A stretch of DNA of 13,744 nucleotides from Gammaproteobacteria bacterium (GTDB lineage: Bacteria > Pseudomonadota > Gammaproteobacteria > Pseudomonadales > Azotimanducaceae), in assembly GCA_002708205.1 (NCBI GenBank), contig PAMR01000056.1:1-13744 (forward strand), read 5' to 3'. This document shows positions 1 through 6,468 of this stretch, piece after piece (the stretch's first letter is position 1; every line of letters begins with the position of its first letter). The translations under genes were made by a program, and so were the position numbers. The notes below the pieces were generated by a model. That model was not told where the DNA came from. It worked only from the letters and a program-made list of their open reading frames with translations, and searched no databases.

Positions 1-2204
1 CCGTAAATATTGGCGACGAAATAGATTCTTTTGTTTCGGGGGACATAGTTCGCTCGCTCTTTAATACAGGTCTTTTCGATGACATTACTGTTGAAAGAGA
101 CGGAGAAGTGTTAATTATTTCATTGAACGAACGACCGGCCATTGAAGCGATTGAAATTGATGGTAACAAAGCGATCAAAACCGAAGCTTTATTAGAAGGA
201 CTGGGGGACCAAGGTCTTCGTGAAGGAGAAATTTTTAAACAGGCAACGCTTGAACGCATAAGTCTAGAACTTGAGCGACAATACATTGCTCAAGGACGAT
301 ATGGCTCAAGTATCTTAGCCGACGTTTCCGATTTGCCGCGTAACCGCGTGGCAATAGATATCGAGATTGAAGAAGGCAAAGGGTCTGGTATTCGTCATAT
401 AAACATAGTCGGCAATAGTGACTTTGCCGAGCGGGATCTACTGCCTCAGTTTGAGTTGGAACATCGCTCCCTCTATGGGTTATTTCGAGGAAAAGACAAG
501 TACTCGCGGGAAAAATTACAGGGTGACATTGAGACTCTGGAGTCGTTCTATCAGGATCAGGGTTATGTTGAATTTGAGGCGACTTCGACTCAGGTTAGCG
601 TTACTCCGGATCGCCGGCAGGTTTACGTGACCATTAATGTTGATGAGGGGGAACAATATACAGTTCGTGAGGTGGATCTGATTGGTGAATTGAACGAGAT
701 AACACCTGATTCAGTTCGACAACTTTTCTTGATCAAACCGGGCATGCTCTTTTCGCGTGCATTGGTGACTTATACAGAAGAACGAATAAGTAATATTCTG
801 GGGAATGCTGGATATACCTTCGCAGAGGCTACTGGAGTGCCTGAGGTTAATGAAGATGGAACCGTGGATGTCAAATTCATCGTTAATACTGGGCAGCGTG
901 CATATGTTAGGCGCATTTCGTTTTCTGGCAATGGTATAACGCAGGATGAAGTGCTTCGTCGCGAAATGAGACAGATAGAAGGTGGCTGGGCCTCCACAAG
1001 ACTTATAGACTTGTCCAAAGTAAGACTCGAGAGGTTGGGTTACTTTCAAGAGGTAAATGTCGAAACCCCTGCTGTGGTGGGCAGGGAGGATCAGATAGAT
1101 GTAGATTTCACGGTCAAGGAGCAGCCGACAGGAAGCATTTCCGCCACTATTGGCTATTCCGGTGCTATAGGACTCATGCTTGGAGGAAATTATCAGCAGA
1201 ATAATATTGGCGGTTCAGGGAACAGTTTAGGCCTTGGACTCAATTGGAGTGATTTTATACAGTCCGTAAACTTTAATTATTTTGACCCCTACTTTACTCC
1301 TGATCAGATAAGCCGAGGCTATAGCACATTCTTTCGTAAAACTAACTACAGCGCTCGTAATATCGCGCGATTCTCCACTGACGCTATAGGCGTTGGCGTA
1401 AACTTCGGGTTTCCGATTTCTGAGACTGAAATATTGCGGTTTGGGTTGAAGTTGGAGCAAACCGATCTAACTGAAGGTGTTTTTGCGGCCGAGGAAATAA
1501 GGAATTTTATCGAGAAAGAAGGCAATGATTTTCTTAGTTGGCGGTTAGAGGGGAATTGGCGGCGATCGACATTAAATCGCGGGATATTCCCGACCCGGGG
1601 GCGGTCACAAGTGTTCACTGCTGAAGTTAGTATGCCCGGAAGCGACCTGCAGTATTACAGTGTCGAATATGCAGACAATGCGTATTATGCAGTTCCAATG
1701 CTTTCGGATAGTTTTGCACTCCACTTGCGAACTGAGATTGGCTACGGGGATGTTTATGGATCTACCGAAACATATCCATTCTTTAGGCACTTTTTTGCTG
1801 GGGGCTTTGGATCTGTCCGTGGATATGAAAACAGTACTTTGGGTCCGCGAAGCTCGCCGCTTGAAGGCGATCAGCTTTCATATCCAGAAGGAGATCCATT
1901 CGGGGGCAACCTAAAATTCGAAATTAGCGGAGAATTTATATTCCCTATTCCGTTTCTTCCAAATGCCCAGCAAATCAGACCGGTAGTATTTTTAGATGCG
2001 GGAAACGTATTTAATACTAATTGCCCGGAGATGAGCCTTAATTGCTTTGATTTTGATGCTAAATATCTGAGGTATTCCGGTGGTATTGCCGTGTCCTATT
2101 TAACCGGGATGGGGCCGATGTCATTTGCACTTACGTATCCTTTCAATGCCAAGTTCGGGGATGAGCAAGAACGATTTTCTTTTGAAATGGGTAAAACTTT
2201 CTAG
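1..2204 (+). CDS. bamA: BamA, outer-membrane protein assembly factor (5' end missing)
   Basis: Core of the BAM complex, which folds and inserts beta-barrel proteins into the outer membrane. The open frame runs from base 3 to a TAG stop, so 733 codons are visible and the signal peptide and start of POTRA 1 lie outside the window; the ATG-like codons near base 108 are internal, because POTRA 1 sequence (VRSLFNTGLFDDI) continues upstream. Four and a half POTRA repeats are followed from about base 1120 by a 16-strand barrel. The conserved VRGY of loop 6 is at 1815-1826, in the context GGFGSVRGYENST, and the protein ends in GKTF with a C-terminal Phe as expected of a barrel protein. Two Cys codons at 2022 and 2043 lie close together in what should be loop 7; E. 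coli BamA instead has its Cys pair in loop 6. Family identity is essentially certain. Confidence 0.97.
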   Translation, partial: VNIGDEIDSFVSGDIVRSLFNTGLFDDITVERDGEVLIISLNERPAIEAIEIDGNKAIKTEALLEGLGDQGLREGEIFKQATLERISLELERQYIAQGRYGSSILADVSDLPRNRVAIDIEIEEGKGSGIRHINIVGNSDFAERDLLPQFELEHRSLYGLFRGKDKYSREKLQGDIETLESFYQDQGYVEFEATSTQVSVTPDRRQVYVTINVDEGEQYTVREVDLIGELNEITPDSVRQLFLIKPGMLFSRALVTYTEERISNILGNAGYTFAEATGVPEVNEDGTVDVKFIVNTGQRAYVRRISFSGNGITQDEVLRREMRQIEGGWASTRLIDLSKVRLERLGYFQEVNVETPAVVGREDQIDVDFTVKEQPTGSISATIGYSGAIGLMLGGNYQQNNIGGSGNSLGLGLNWSDFIQSVNFNYFDPYFTPDQISRGYSTFFRKTNYSARNIARFSTDAIGVGVNFGFPISETEILRFGLKLEQTDLTEGVFAAEEIRNFIEKEGNDFLSWRLEGNWRRSTLNRGIFPTRGRSQVFTAEVSMPGSDLQYYSVEYADNAYYAVPMLSDSFALHLRTEIGYGDVYGSTETYPFFRHFFAGGFGSVRGYENSTLGPRSSPLEGDQLSYPEGDPFGGNLKFEISGEFIFPIPFLPNAQQIRPVVFLDAGNVFNTNCPEMSLNCFDFDAKYLRYSGGIAVSYLTGMGPMSFALTYPFNAKFGDEQERFSFEMGKTF

Positions 2205-2410
2205 TTTTAGAATGCACACAAGAGCATATAATTCGTTTAGGAAAGTGATTATTTGGCGGAGAGCCCCAGTTTCTGACATTAAGCGGGAGACCGAATAGTG
2301 GTAGAACGAGTAATCGGGAATATTTTACGTTTGGCTGACGTGCTTTAAGATATAAGAGAGAATCAATCCGATTCTTTTACTTTGAAATTTACTAGGAGTT
2401 GATACAGGTG
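2205..2410 (+). other. bamA-skp spacer with a short hairpin
   Basis: A 206-base gene-free stretch. It contains an inverted repeat, AGAATC (2359-2364), loop AATCC, GATTCT (2370-2375), extendable by a G.U and an A-T pair and followed by TTTA. This could be a weak terminator or attenuator ahead of skp, but the stem is AT-rich. TATAAG at 2351 resembles a -10 element but has no well-spaced -35, and I could not see a sigma-E type promoter. No convincing promoter or small gene was found. Confidence 0.3.
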
Positions 2411-2914
2411 ATGACGAAATTTGCTAGGTTATTTTTGCCGTTACTGATTTTGGGAAGTGGAGTAGCAGTTGCGGAGCTTAAAATTGCGGTTATAAGTGTC
2501 CAGCAAGCGATTTCGCAAAGTGAAGAAGCTAAGGCCAAAGTGGAGGCTATGGGAGAGGAACTCGAAAAAGATCAGACCGAATTGCAGGCCTTGAGCGATG
2601 AGATAAAAGCTCTTAATGAGAGACTCGCGAAGGATGCCGAGGTAATGTCAGATTCTGAACAACGCAGGGCGCAGAAAGACATAGAAGATAAGCAATTAGA
2701 GCTGCAATTTGGCGTTCAAAAACTTCAAAAAGAAGCTCAGGATGGGCAACAAGAAATTCTTAGAGAAATGAGTCCGAAGCTAAATGCTGTGTTGAAGGAT
2801 ATTATCGATCTTGAAGGTTATGACGTGGTGATGGACAGACAAGCGTTTTTGTACGTGAATCCGAAGCACGATATTACGAGAAAGATCACTGAGCTCTTGA
2901 ATGACAAAGAATAG
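2411..2914 (+). CDS. skp: Skp/OmpH periplasmic chaperone
   Basis: Periplasmic holdase that binds unfolded outer-membrane proteins leaving the Sec translocon and delivers them towards BAM. From the ATG the protein is 167 residues (E. coli Skp is 161). Residues 1-21 form a signal peptide with a basic start (MTKFAR), a Leu-rich core and an AVA|E cleavage site. The mature part opens with the small beta strand ELKIAVISVQQAI, then a long charged helical region rich in E, K, Q and A (about residues 36-120) that fits the Skp coiled-coil tentacle, and ends with the returning strand YDVVMDRQAFLYVN. The start is chosen from the signal peptide; AGGAG at 2394-2398 is 12 bases from ATG 2411 and 9 from an in-frame GTG at 2408, so GTG is possible. 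The TTG at 2399 is too close to the ribosome site. Position right after bamA supports the call. Confidence 0.93.
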   Translation: MTKFARLFLPLLILGSGVAVAELKIAVISVQQAISQSEEAKAKVEAMGEELEKDQTELQALSDEIKALNERLAKDAEVMSDSEQRRAQKDIEDKQLELQFGVQKLQKEAQDGQQEILREMSPKLNAVLKDIIDLEGYDVVMDRQAFLYVNPKHDITRKITELLNDKE

Positions 2915-2970
2915 GTGTGTTCGCAATAGTATTTAATGGTGAAGACTATCTGTGGCTAAGATTCTGAAGA

Positions 2971-4032
2971 ATGGGTGAGGTCAGTTACTCGCTTCGGGAG
3001 GTGGCCGATTATTTGACGGAAGTATCGTCTTTTAACGTATCGATAAAGGGCGATGAAGAAGTAACTGTCTCAGGGCTAGGAGCCCTGGGTACTGCCCGTA
3101 AAGGGGATCTCACTCATCTCTCAAAGCCAGGATTCAAACCGCTATTATTCAAAACTTTAGCTAGTGCGGTCATTTTAAAACCTGCAGATGCGAATGATTG
3201 CTCGACTAACGCGCTCCTCGTTAGCAATCCGTATCTAGCCTTTGCATTAGCGTCGCATCTGTTTGACGAAAAGCCCCGTGTCCCGGTTGGAGTCCATGAA
3301 AATGCTTCTATTGATCCAACTGTTCAACTTGGCGCGGACGTGCGCATAGGTCCATTCGTATGTGTAGAAGCAGGATCCATTATTGGTGATCGAGTGGAGA
3401 TCGGTGCGGGATCGTTTATAGGGTCCGAGAGTGTGGTCGAAGCTGATACCGTGATTATGCCTCGGGTCGTAATTAATTACCGAACAAGTATAGGTTCACG
3501 ATGCACCATTCATTCAGGATCAGTCATAGGCGCCGATGGTTTTGGATTCACTCCAACTGAAAGTGGAGCGTTGCAGGGCATTGCCCAAATAGGAGGCGTA
3601 AGCATTGGCTGTAACGTCAGAATTGGGGCGGGAACGACGATAGATAGAGGTGCAATTGAAGATACCGTGATCGAGGATGGGGTTAAAATTGATAATCTGG
3701 TACAAATTGGTCACAACTGTCACATAAAGGCTCATACACTTATTTGTGGTTGTGTCGGAATAGTCGGAAGTACGGTAGTAGGGAAACATTGTCTCATTGC
3801 TGGAGGTGTCGGTATTGGAGGTGATGTTAGGACGCCGCCGATATCAATAGTGGATTTCGTTACTGTTAGTGGGATGACTCATGTATCTCGATCTATCAAA
3901 GAACCCGGTGTCTATTCGGGTGGAGTGTTACACAGTAAATCCTCGGCATGGAAGAGGAACGCATTAAGGTTCCGAAATTTGGATAGTATGGCGAAGCAAC
4001 TAAATAGGATTGAAGCAAAATTAAAAATTTAA
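2971..4032 (+). CDS. lpxD: LpxD, UDP-3-O-(3-hydroxyacyl)glucosamine N-acyltransferase
   Basis: Cytoplasmic enzyme of the Raetz pathway: transfers a 3-hydroxyacyl chain from ACP to the 2-amino group of UDP-3-O-acyl-glucosamine. At 353 residues it is slightly longer than E. coli LpxD (341). The N-terminal uridine-binding domain (about residues 1-105) is followed by a left-handed beta helix of hexapeptide repeats (about 110-300; for example VQLGADVRIGPFV) and a C-terminal helix ending in RIEAKLKI. His248 in VQIGHNCHI matches the catalytic His (239 in E. coli), and GADGFGF is the usual substrate-side segment. The TGA just upstream at 2965 makes ATG 2971 the first possible start; no strong Shine-Dalgarno is visible. 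The acyl-length region reads VSGMTHVSRS where E. coli has VTGMGMVMRP, so chain preference cannot be copied from E. coli. It lies 56 bases after skp, as in related genomes. Confidence 0.96.
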   Translation: MGEVSYSLREVADYLTEVSSFNVSIKGDEEVTVSGLGALGTARKGDLTHLSKPGFKPLLFKTLASAVILKPADANDCSTNALLVSNPYLAFALASHLFDEKPRVPVGVHENASIDPTVQLGADVRIGPFVCVEAGSIIGDRVEIGAGSFIGSESVVEADTVIMPRVVINYRTSIGSRCTIHSGSVIGADGFGFTPTESGALQGIAQIGGVSIGCNVRIGAGTTIDRGAIEDTVIEDGVKIDNLVQIGHNCHIKAHTLICGCVGIVGSTVVGKHCLIAGGVGIGGDVRTPPISIVDFVTVSGMTHVSRSIKEPGVYSGGVLHSKSSAWKRNALRFRNLDSMAKQLNRIEAKLKI

Positions 4033-4157
4033 GCCTAATTTGGTAGGACTTTTGGTGACATTCGGTATTGTGGGCTATTGGATTCACTGTTAGTTAAACA
4101 GTCCTTTTAGGTCGAAGACGTGGTGCAGTTGTCAGCCAGGAAAATAAGGGGAGATGA
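4033..4157 (+). other. lpxD-fabZ spacer with a palindrome
   Basis: A 125-base gene-free gap, unusually wide for this part of the cluster. It contains the inverted repeat ACTGTT (4086-4091), loop AGTTA, AACAGT (4097-4102), then CCTTTTA. It could act as a weak attenuator or as an operator-like dyad. No promoter with both elements at good spacing was seen. Confidence 0.35.
4145..4152 (+). promoter_or_regulatory. Ribosome binding site for fabZ (GTG start)
   Basis: The AAGGGGAG stretch ends five bases before GTG 4158 and decides that start. The ATG at 4154 is in another frame and reaches a stop after eight codons. Confidence 0.6.
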
Positions 4158-4592
4158 GTGGATATACAAGAGATCTTTGAGTTTCTGCCGCACCGGTATC
4201 CGTTCTTATTTATAGATGGAGTCACGGAAGTAATCGAAGGTTCGACGATCACGGGCTTCAAAAATGTGACCATCAATGAACCTTTTTTTGAGGGGCATTT
4301 CCCTAATCAACCAATAATGCCTGGAGTACTTATTGTTGAGGCGATGGCACAGCTGGCCGGTATCTTAGGGTTTAAGTCAAAAGGGACTAAACCTTCGGAA
4401 GGGTATTTGTATTTCCTGGCTGGAACCGATAACACGCGCTTTAAGCGACCTGTTGGTCCGGGTGACCGGTTGGATCTTTCTGCTGAACTAATAAATGAGC
4501 GGAGGCAAATCATGAAATTTTCGTGTACTGGGCATGTGGCGAACGAATTGTCGTGTAGCTCCGACATTATTATTGCGGAGCGTAAGATCTAG
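4158..4592 (+). CDS. fabZ: FabZ, 3-hydroxyacyl-ACP dehydratase
   Basis: Hot-dog fold enzyme of type II fatty acid synthesis that removes water from 3-hydroxyacyl-ACP. It draws on the same hydroxyacyl-ACP pool used for lipid A. The 144 residues compare with 151 in E. coli. It begins from GTG, giving MDIQEIFEFLPHRYPFLFID, the standard FabZ start. The catalytic pair is visible as His47 in NEPFFEGHFP and Glu61 in GVLIVEAMAQ, and the FKRPVGPGD segment is conserved. The usual DRV after PFLFID reads DGV here. It normally precedes lpxA; here lpxB follows after 13 bases, so the two are probably translated from the same message. Confidence 0.96.
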   Translation: MDIQEIFEFLPHRYPFLFIDGVTEVIEGSTITGFKNVTINEPFFEGHFPNQPIMPGVLIVEAMAQLAGILGFKSKGTKPSEGYLYFLAGTDNTRFKRPVGPGDRLDLSAELINERRQIMKFSCTGHVANELSCSSDIIIAERKI

Positions 4593-4605
4593 TGTTCGTT
4601 TAACT

Positions 4606-5778
4606 ATGCAACATTCTGAAAGTAATCGTCGACTTACTGTTGGAATAGTTGCTGGCGAGGCCTCGGGAGATTTATTGGGCTCTCGGTTGATGGCAGCCTT
4701 GAGAAACCTGGTCCCGGACGTACGCTATTTAGGAGTGGGTGGGAATTCAATGATCGAGGCGGGTCTGGAACCAGTGGCTCCCTATCGATTTATGTCTGTA
4801 AATGGATTTGTCGACCCGATAAAGAAATTACCTAGGCTCTTGCGCGTAAAAAAAATCCTTTATAACGAGTTCTTGTCGGTAGATATTGTGATTGGTGTTG
4901 ACTTTAACGTATTTAATCTTTTGTTAGAAAGAGCTCTTAAGAAACGGGGAATTCCTACCGTTCATTATGTTAGCCCTTCGGTTTATGCATGGAGACAAAG
5001 GCGTGCCAAGCGCGTGGGGAAATCTGCTGACATTGTCCTGACTCTTTTCCCTTTCGAGCCTCCTTTCTACGAACGATACAATGTGGCGGCTGAATTTGTT
5101 GGTCATCCACTGGCCGATGAAATTGAACCAGTTGACTCGATTAACGATGCGAATCGCCGTAGTACATCCAGACAGGAATTGGGGATTGATGAGAATCGAT
5201 ATGTTATTGCCGCTTTGCCGGGAAGTAGAACAACAGAGATAAAAATGCTTGCTCGTCTATTTATTGAGGCGTGCAAGGAGGCTGTTAGTACAGCTCTCGT
5301 TGTCATACCCTGTGTTAATTCTAGAGCACGAGCAGAACTTGAGCGATTGTTTGAAGATATGCCTGATCCTCCAGAGATTATGATTGTTGGGAATGTATCA
5401 CGTAAAGTCATATCTGCTGCGGATGTCACCATAGTGAAAGCGGGAACCAGCACCCTAGAAGCTATGCTTTTGGGTCGTCCGATGGTTGTAGCCTACAAAT
5501 TAGGTGCTTTAACGCACTTGATTGTCCGTCGACTTATAAAAATTCCCTACGTAGCCTTGCCTAACATTCTTGGTGGAAGAAAATTAGTTCCGGAGTTTTT
5601 ACAAAAGGACGCTACCGTGGCGAACCTCTCCAGAGCTCTGGTAGACCTGGCTGAAAACGACGGGGAGGAAATAAAAGAGTTTGACTCAATTCATCGATAT
5701 TTGCGGAGGGATGCTTCGAAAAGAGCTGCTGAGGCTGTGTTGCGCTTGTACAGATCTAAGTATGGTGATTGGAGTTAG
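4606..5778 (+). CDS. lpxB: LpxB, lipid A disaccharide synthase
   Basis: Membrane-associated GT-B glycosyltransferase (family GT19) that joins UDP-2,3-diacylglucosamine to lipid X to make the tetra-acyl disaccharide of lipid A. Length is 390 residues from ATG 4606 (E. coli 382). The frame is open 24 codons further upstream to an ATG inside fabZ, but that extension is unlike LpxB; homology begins at RRLTVGIVAGEASGDLLG. Other landmarks are HYVSPSVYAWRQRR, FVGHPLAD, LPGSRTTEI (Arg matching E. coli R201) and the nucleotide-binding segment KAGTSTLEAMLLGRPMVVAYK. Asp99 matches catalytic D98. Oddities: the segment after it reads DFNVFN where E. coli has DAPDFN, and E. coli AVMGIVEVL reads SVNGFVDPI. 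There is no clear ribosome site, which suggests coupling to fabZ. Identity is strong; the divergence is a second-look item. Confidence 0.95.
   Translation: MQHSESNRRLTVGIVAGEASGDLLGSRLMAALRNLVPDVRYLGVGGNSMIEAGLEPVAPYRFMSVNGFVDPIKKLPRLLRVKKILYNEFLSVDIVIGVDFNVFNLLLERALKKRGIPTVHYVSPSVYAWRQRRAKRVGKSADIVLTLFPFEPPFYERYNVAAEFVGHPLADEIEPVDSINDANRRSTSRQELGIDENRYVIAALPGSRTTEIKMLARLFIEACKEAVSTALVVIPCVNSRARAELERLFEDMPDPPEIMIVGNVSRKVISAADVTIVKAGTSTLEAMLLGRPMVVAYKLGALTHLIVRRLIKIPYVALPNILGGRKLVPEFLQKDATVANLSRALVDLAENDGEEIKEFDSIHRYLRRDASKRAAEAVLRLYRSKYGDWS
5771..5774 (+). promoter_or_regulatory. Ribosome binding site for rnhB (TTG start)
   Basis: GGAG lies inside the last codons of lpxB, seven bases before TTG 5782, and supports that non-ATG start. 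The lpxB stop (5776-5778) sits between site and start, so the two genes are likely translationally coupled. Confidence 0.6.
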
Positions 5779-5781
5779 AAG

Positions 5782-6390
5782 TTGGACCAGAAAAACTATT
5801 TGGTAAAAGGAGCGGTGGGACTTGACGAAGTAGGTAGAGGCGCTTTGGCTGGCCCTTTGATCTCCTGTGCTGTTGTTTTGGATCCTGATCGCAGTATCTC
5901 CGGACTAAAGGATTCTAAGCTGCTGTCCCACAGTCGACGTTTGGTGCTAAAAGAAGAGATTGAAGAAAAGGCATTAGCGTGGGGTATTGGAAGTGCTAGT
6001 GTGAAAGAAATTGACCAGCTTAATGTCCTGCAAGCAACTTTTTTGTCGATGCGGAGAGCATATGCAAGTTTGGATATTGATGTTGATGTAGCTTACGTCG
6101 ACGGTAATATGGATCCGCAACTAGGTTGTCAAACCATCACGGTTGTATCGGGAGATAAGAAGGTGCCGGCTATATCCGCAGCGTCGATAATGGCAAAAGT
6201 TGTTCGCGATCTTTATATGGTTTCTTTGTCTGATCAGTATCCGGATTATGATTTCGCGAAAAATAAAGGTTATGGCACTTCGAATCATCTGACGGCAATT
6301 GAGAAATTTGGAATACTACCAGTGCATCGCAGAAGCTTTGCCCCAATTAAAAATAAAGTGGCATTTAACAGCAACGTTAGTTCGAAGTGA
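5782..6390 (+). CDS. rnhB: RNase HII
   Basis: Endonuclease that cuts the RNA strand of RNA-DNA hybrids and starts removal of single ribonucleotides misincorporated in DNA. The product is 202 residues, close to E. coli RnhB (198). It starts from TTG: no ATG occurs before the catalytic DEVGRG motif, and later in-frame TTG or GTG codons would leave too little before it. The four metal-binding acidic residues are visible: Asp15 and Glu16 in LDEVGRG, Asp107 in AYVDGN and Asp125 in VVSGDKKVPAISAASIMAKV. The C-terminal segment YDFAKNKGYGTSNH is also typical. Its place between lpxB and dnaE is the common gammaproteobacterial arrangement. A 78-base spacer to dnaE follows. Confidence 0.96.
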   Translation: MDQKNYLVKGAVGLDEVGRGALAGPLISCAVVLDPDRSISGLKDSKLLSHSRRLVLKEEIEEKALAWGIGSASVKEIDQLNVLQATFLSMRRAYASLDIDVDVAYVDGNMDPQLGCQTITVVSGDKKVPAISAASIMAKVVRDLYMVSLSDQYPDYDFAKNKGYGTSNHLTAIEKFGILPVHRRSFAPIKNKVAFNSNVSSK

Positions 6391-6468
6391 TCGATCTGTT
6401 TAGGAGATTTCTGGAAGTTCTTTTTATTCAGTCGCATCTTATGACAACAAATAGGTGGACACATTGAC

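Noticed and set aside
711..1049. 112-codon open frame on the - strand within bamA
   Set aside because: Antisense to conserved POTRA sequence, with low-complexity composition and no family resemblance.
2936..2960. Seven-codon frame between skp and lpxD as a leader peptide
   Set aside because: Too short, no ribosome site and no associated hairpin or T-tract.
4534..4605. Upstream extension of lpxB starting inside fabZ
   Set aside because: The 24 extra residues do not resemble LpxB N-termini and overlap fabZ coding sequence; ATG 4606 fits the family length and start.
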